Positions 13,196-13,383 of a stretch of 13,383 nt of DNA are shown here, piece by piece. Position 1 is the stretch's first letter, and every line of letters begins with the position of its first letter. The translations under genes and the position numbers were made by a program. The notes beneath the pieces were generated by a model, which was given only the letters and a program-made list of their open reading frames with translations, searched no databases and was not told the origin of the DNA. Origin of the DNA: RGDT01 sp046719305 (GTDB lineage: Bacteria > Planctomycetota > Planctomycetia > Gemmatales > Gemmataceae); NCBI GenBank assembly GCA_046719305.1, contig JBDNDE010000124.1:1-13383 (forward strand). Direction: 5' to 3'.

Positions 13196-13383
13196 ATCGC
13201 ATTCTCCTGGCTGTTTTGGGTGGTTTACTGTTGATTGCGACGGGCAACGCTCAGAAGAAGCCGGCCGACGAGCCGTTGGCCCCAGCCAAGAAAAAACGCG
13301 TGCTATTTATCACCGAATCGAGGGGCTTCGTCCATAGCGTCGTTAATCGCAGCAAGGCTCCGTTGTCGCTTGCTGAGCAAGTC
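13192..13383 (+). CDS. ThuA-like domain protein (3' partial)
   Basis: The first 64 codons are visible; the gene runs off the window end. MNRILLAVLGGLLLIATGNA forms a signal peptide, probably cut after GNA. A Lys/Pro-rich linker follows, then KKRVLFITESRGFVHSVVNR, which matches the first strand and the GFxH element of ThuA-like (trehalose-utilization type) proteins with a glutamine-amidotransferase-like fold, and then SLAEQV. The start overlaps the DUF1080 stop as ATGA. Catalytic function of ThuA proteins is not well established; export and neighbours suggest sugar metabolism outside the cytoplasm. The call is limited by the truncation. Confidence 0.75.
   Translation, partial: MNRILLAVLGGLLLIATGNAQKKPADEPLAPAKKKRVLFITESRGFVHSVVNRSKAPLSLAEQV

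Noticed and set aside
1..13383. CRISPR arrays, insertion sequences, tRNA or rRNA genes
   Set aside because: Reading through both strands showed no regularly spaced repeats, transposase motifs, terminal inverted repeats flanking a gene, or recognisable RNA gene cores.

Overview
The window looks like a planctomycete chromosome segment, probably Gemmataceae-like. That rests on hallmark families seen directly: a kinase opening with the LPGYE...GRGGMGVVYKAR pattern typical of planctomycete Ser/Thr kinases, a DUF1559 protein with a prepilin-type N-terminus, a DUF1080 (3-keto-disaccharide hydrolase) protein followed by a ThuA-like protein, and a carboxypeptidase-regulatory-like lipoprotein. The DNA is GC-rich, with GGAGG-type ribosome binding sites in several places. 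Genus is not resolvable by eye.

Region 1 (2-5149, + strand) is a tight three-gene unit: a large membrane-anchored Ser/Thr kinase whose 5' end lies before the window, a DotU/TssL-type protein overlapping it by ATGA, and a short IcmF/TssM-like protein 4 bp later. The IcmF-like protein keeps the TM1-TM2-cytoplasmic domain-TM3 layout but ends right after TM3, and its P-loop is degenerate. No other type VI secretion genes are in the window.

Region 2 (5174-10230, - strand) runs head-on toward region 1: FHA protein, a DCC-family (DUF393) thiol-disulfide oxidoreductase, a coiled-coil McrB-like AAA+ ATPase, and a DUF2357/DUF524-type PD-(D/E)XK nuclease. Gaps are 3-12 bp, so this is almost certainly one operon. 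The DUF393 gene carries a 17-bp tandem duplication that shifts its frame. The ancestral start and Asp-Gly-Cys-x-x-Cys motif are still readable in the upstream frame, and a second CxxC is fortuitously readable in the frame that continues into the body. Kinase plus FHA on the two sides suggests that the DotU-IcmF membrane module and the ATPase-nuclease module form one phosphorylation-controlled system. This is inference, but it is the most interesting idea in the window.

Region 3 (10231-10453) is a divergent, more AT-rich regulatory gap with an 11-bp inverted repeat, a candidate promoter and a leader hairpin.

Region 4 (10454-13383, + strand) is ordinary planctomycete surface and carbohydrate material: a DUF1559 pseudopilin-like protein, a small lipoprotein, a strong terminator hairpin, a carboxypeptidase-regulatory-like lipoprotein, a DUF1080 protein with a duplicated signal-peptide segment, and the start of a ThuA-like gene cut by the window end. 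No rRNA, tRNA, CRISPR array or transposase was recognised.
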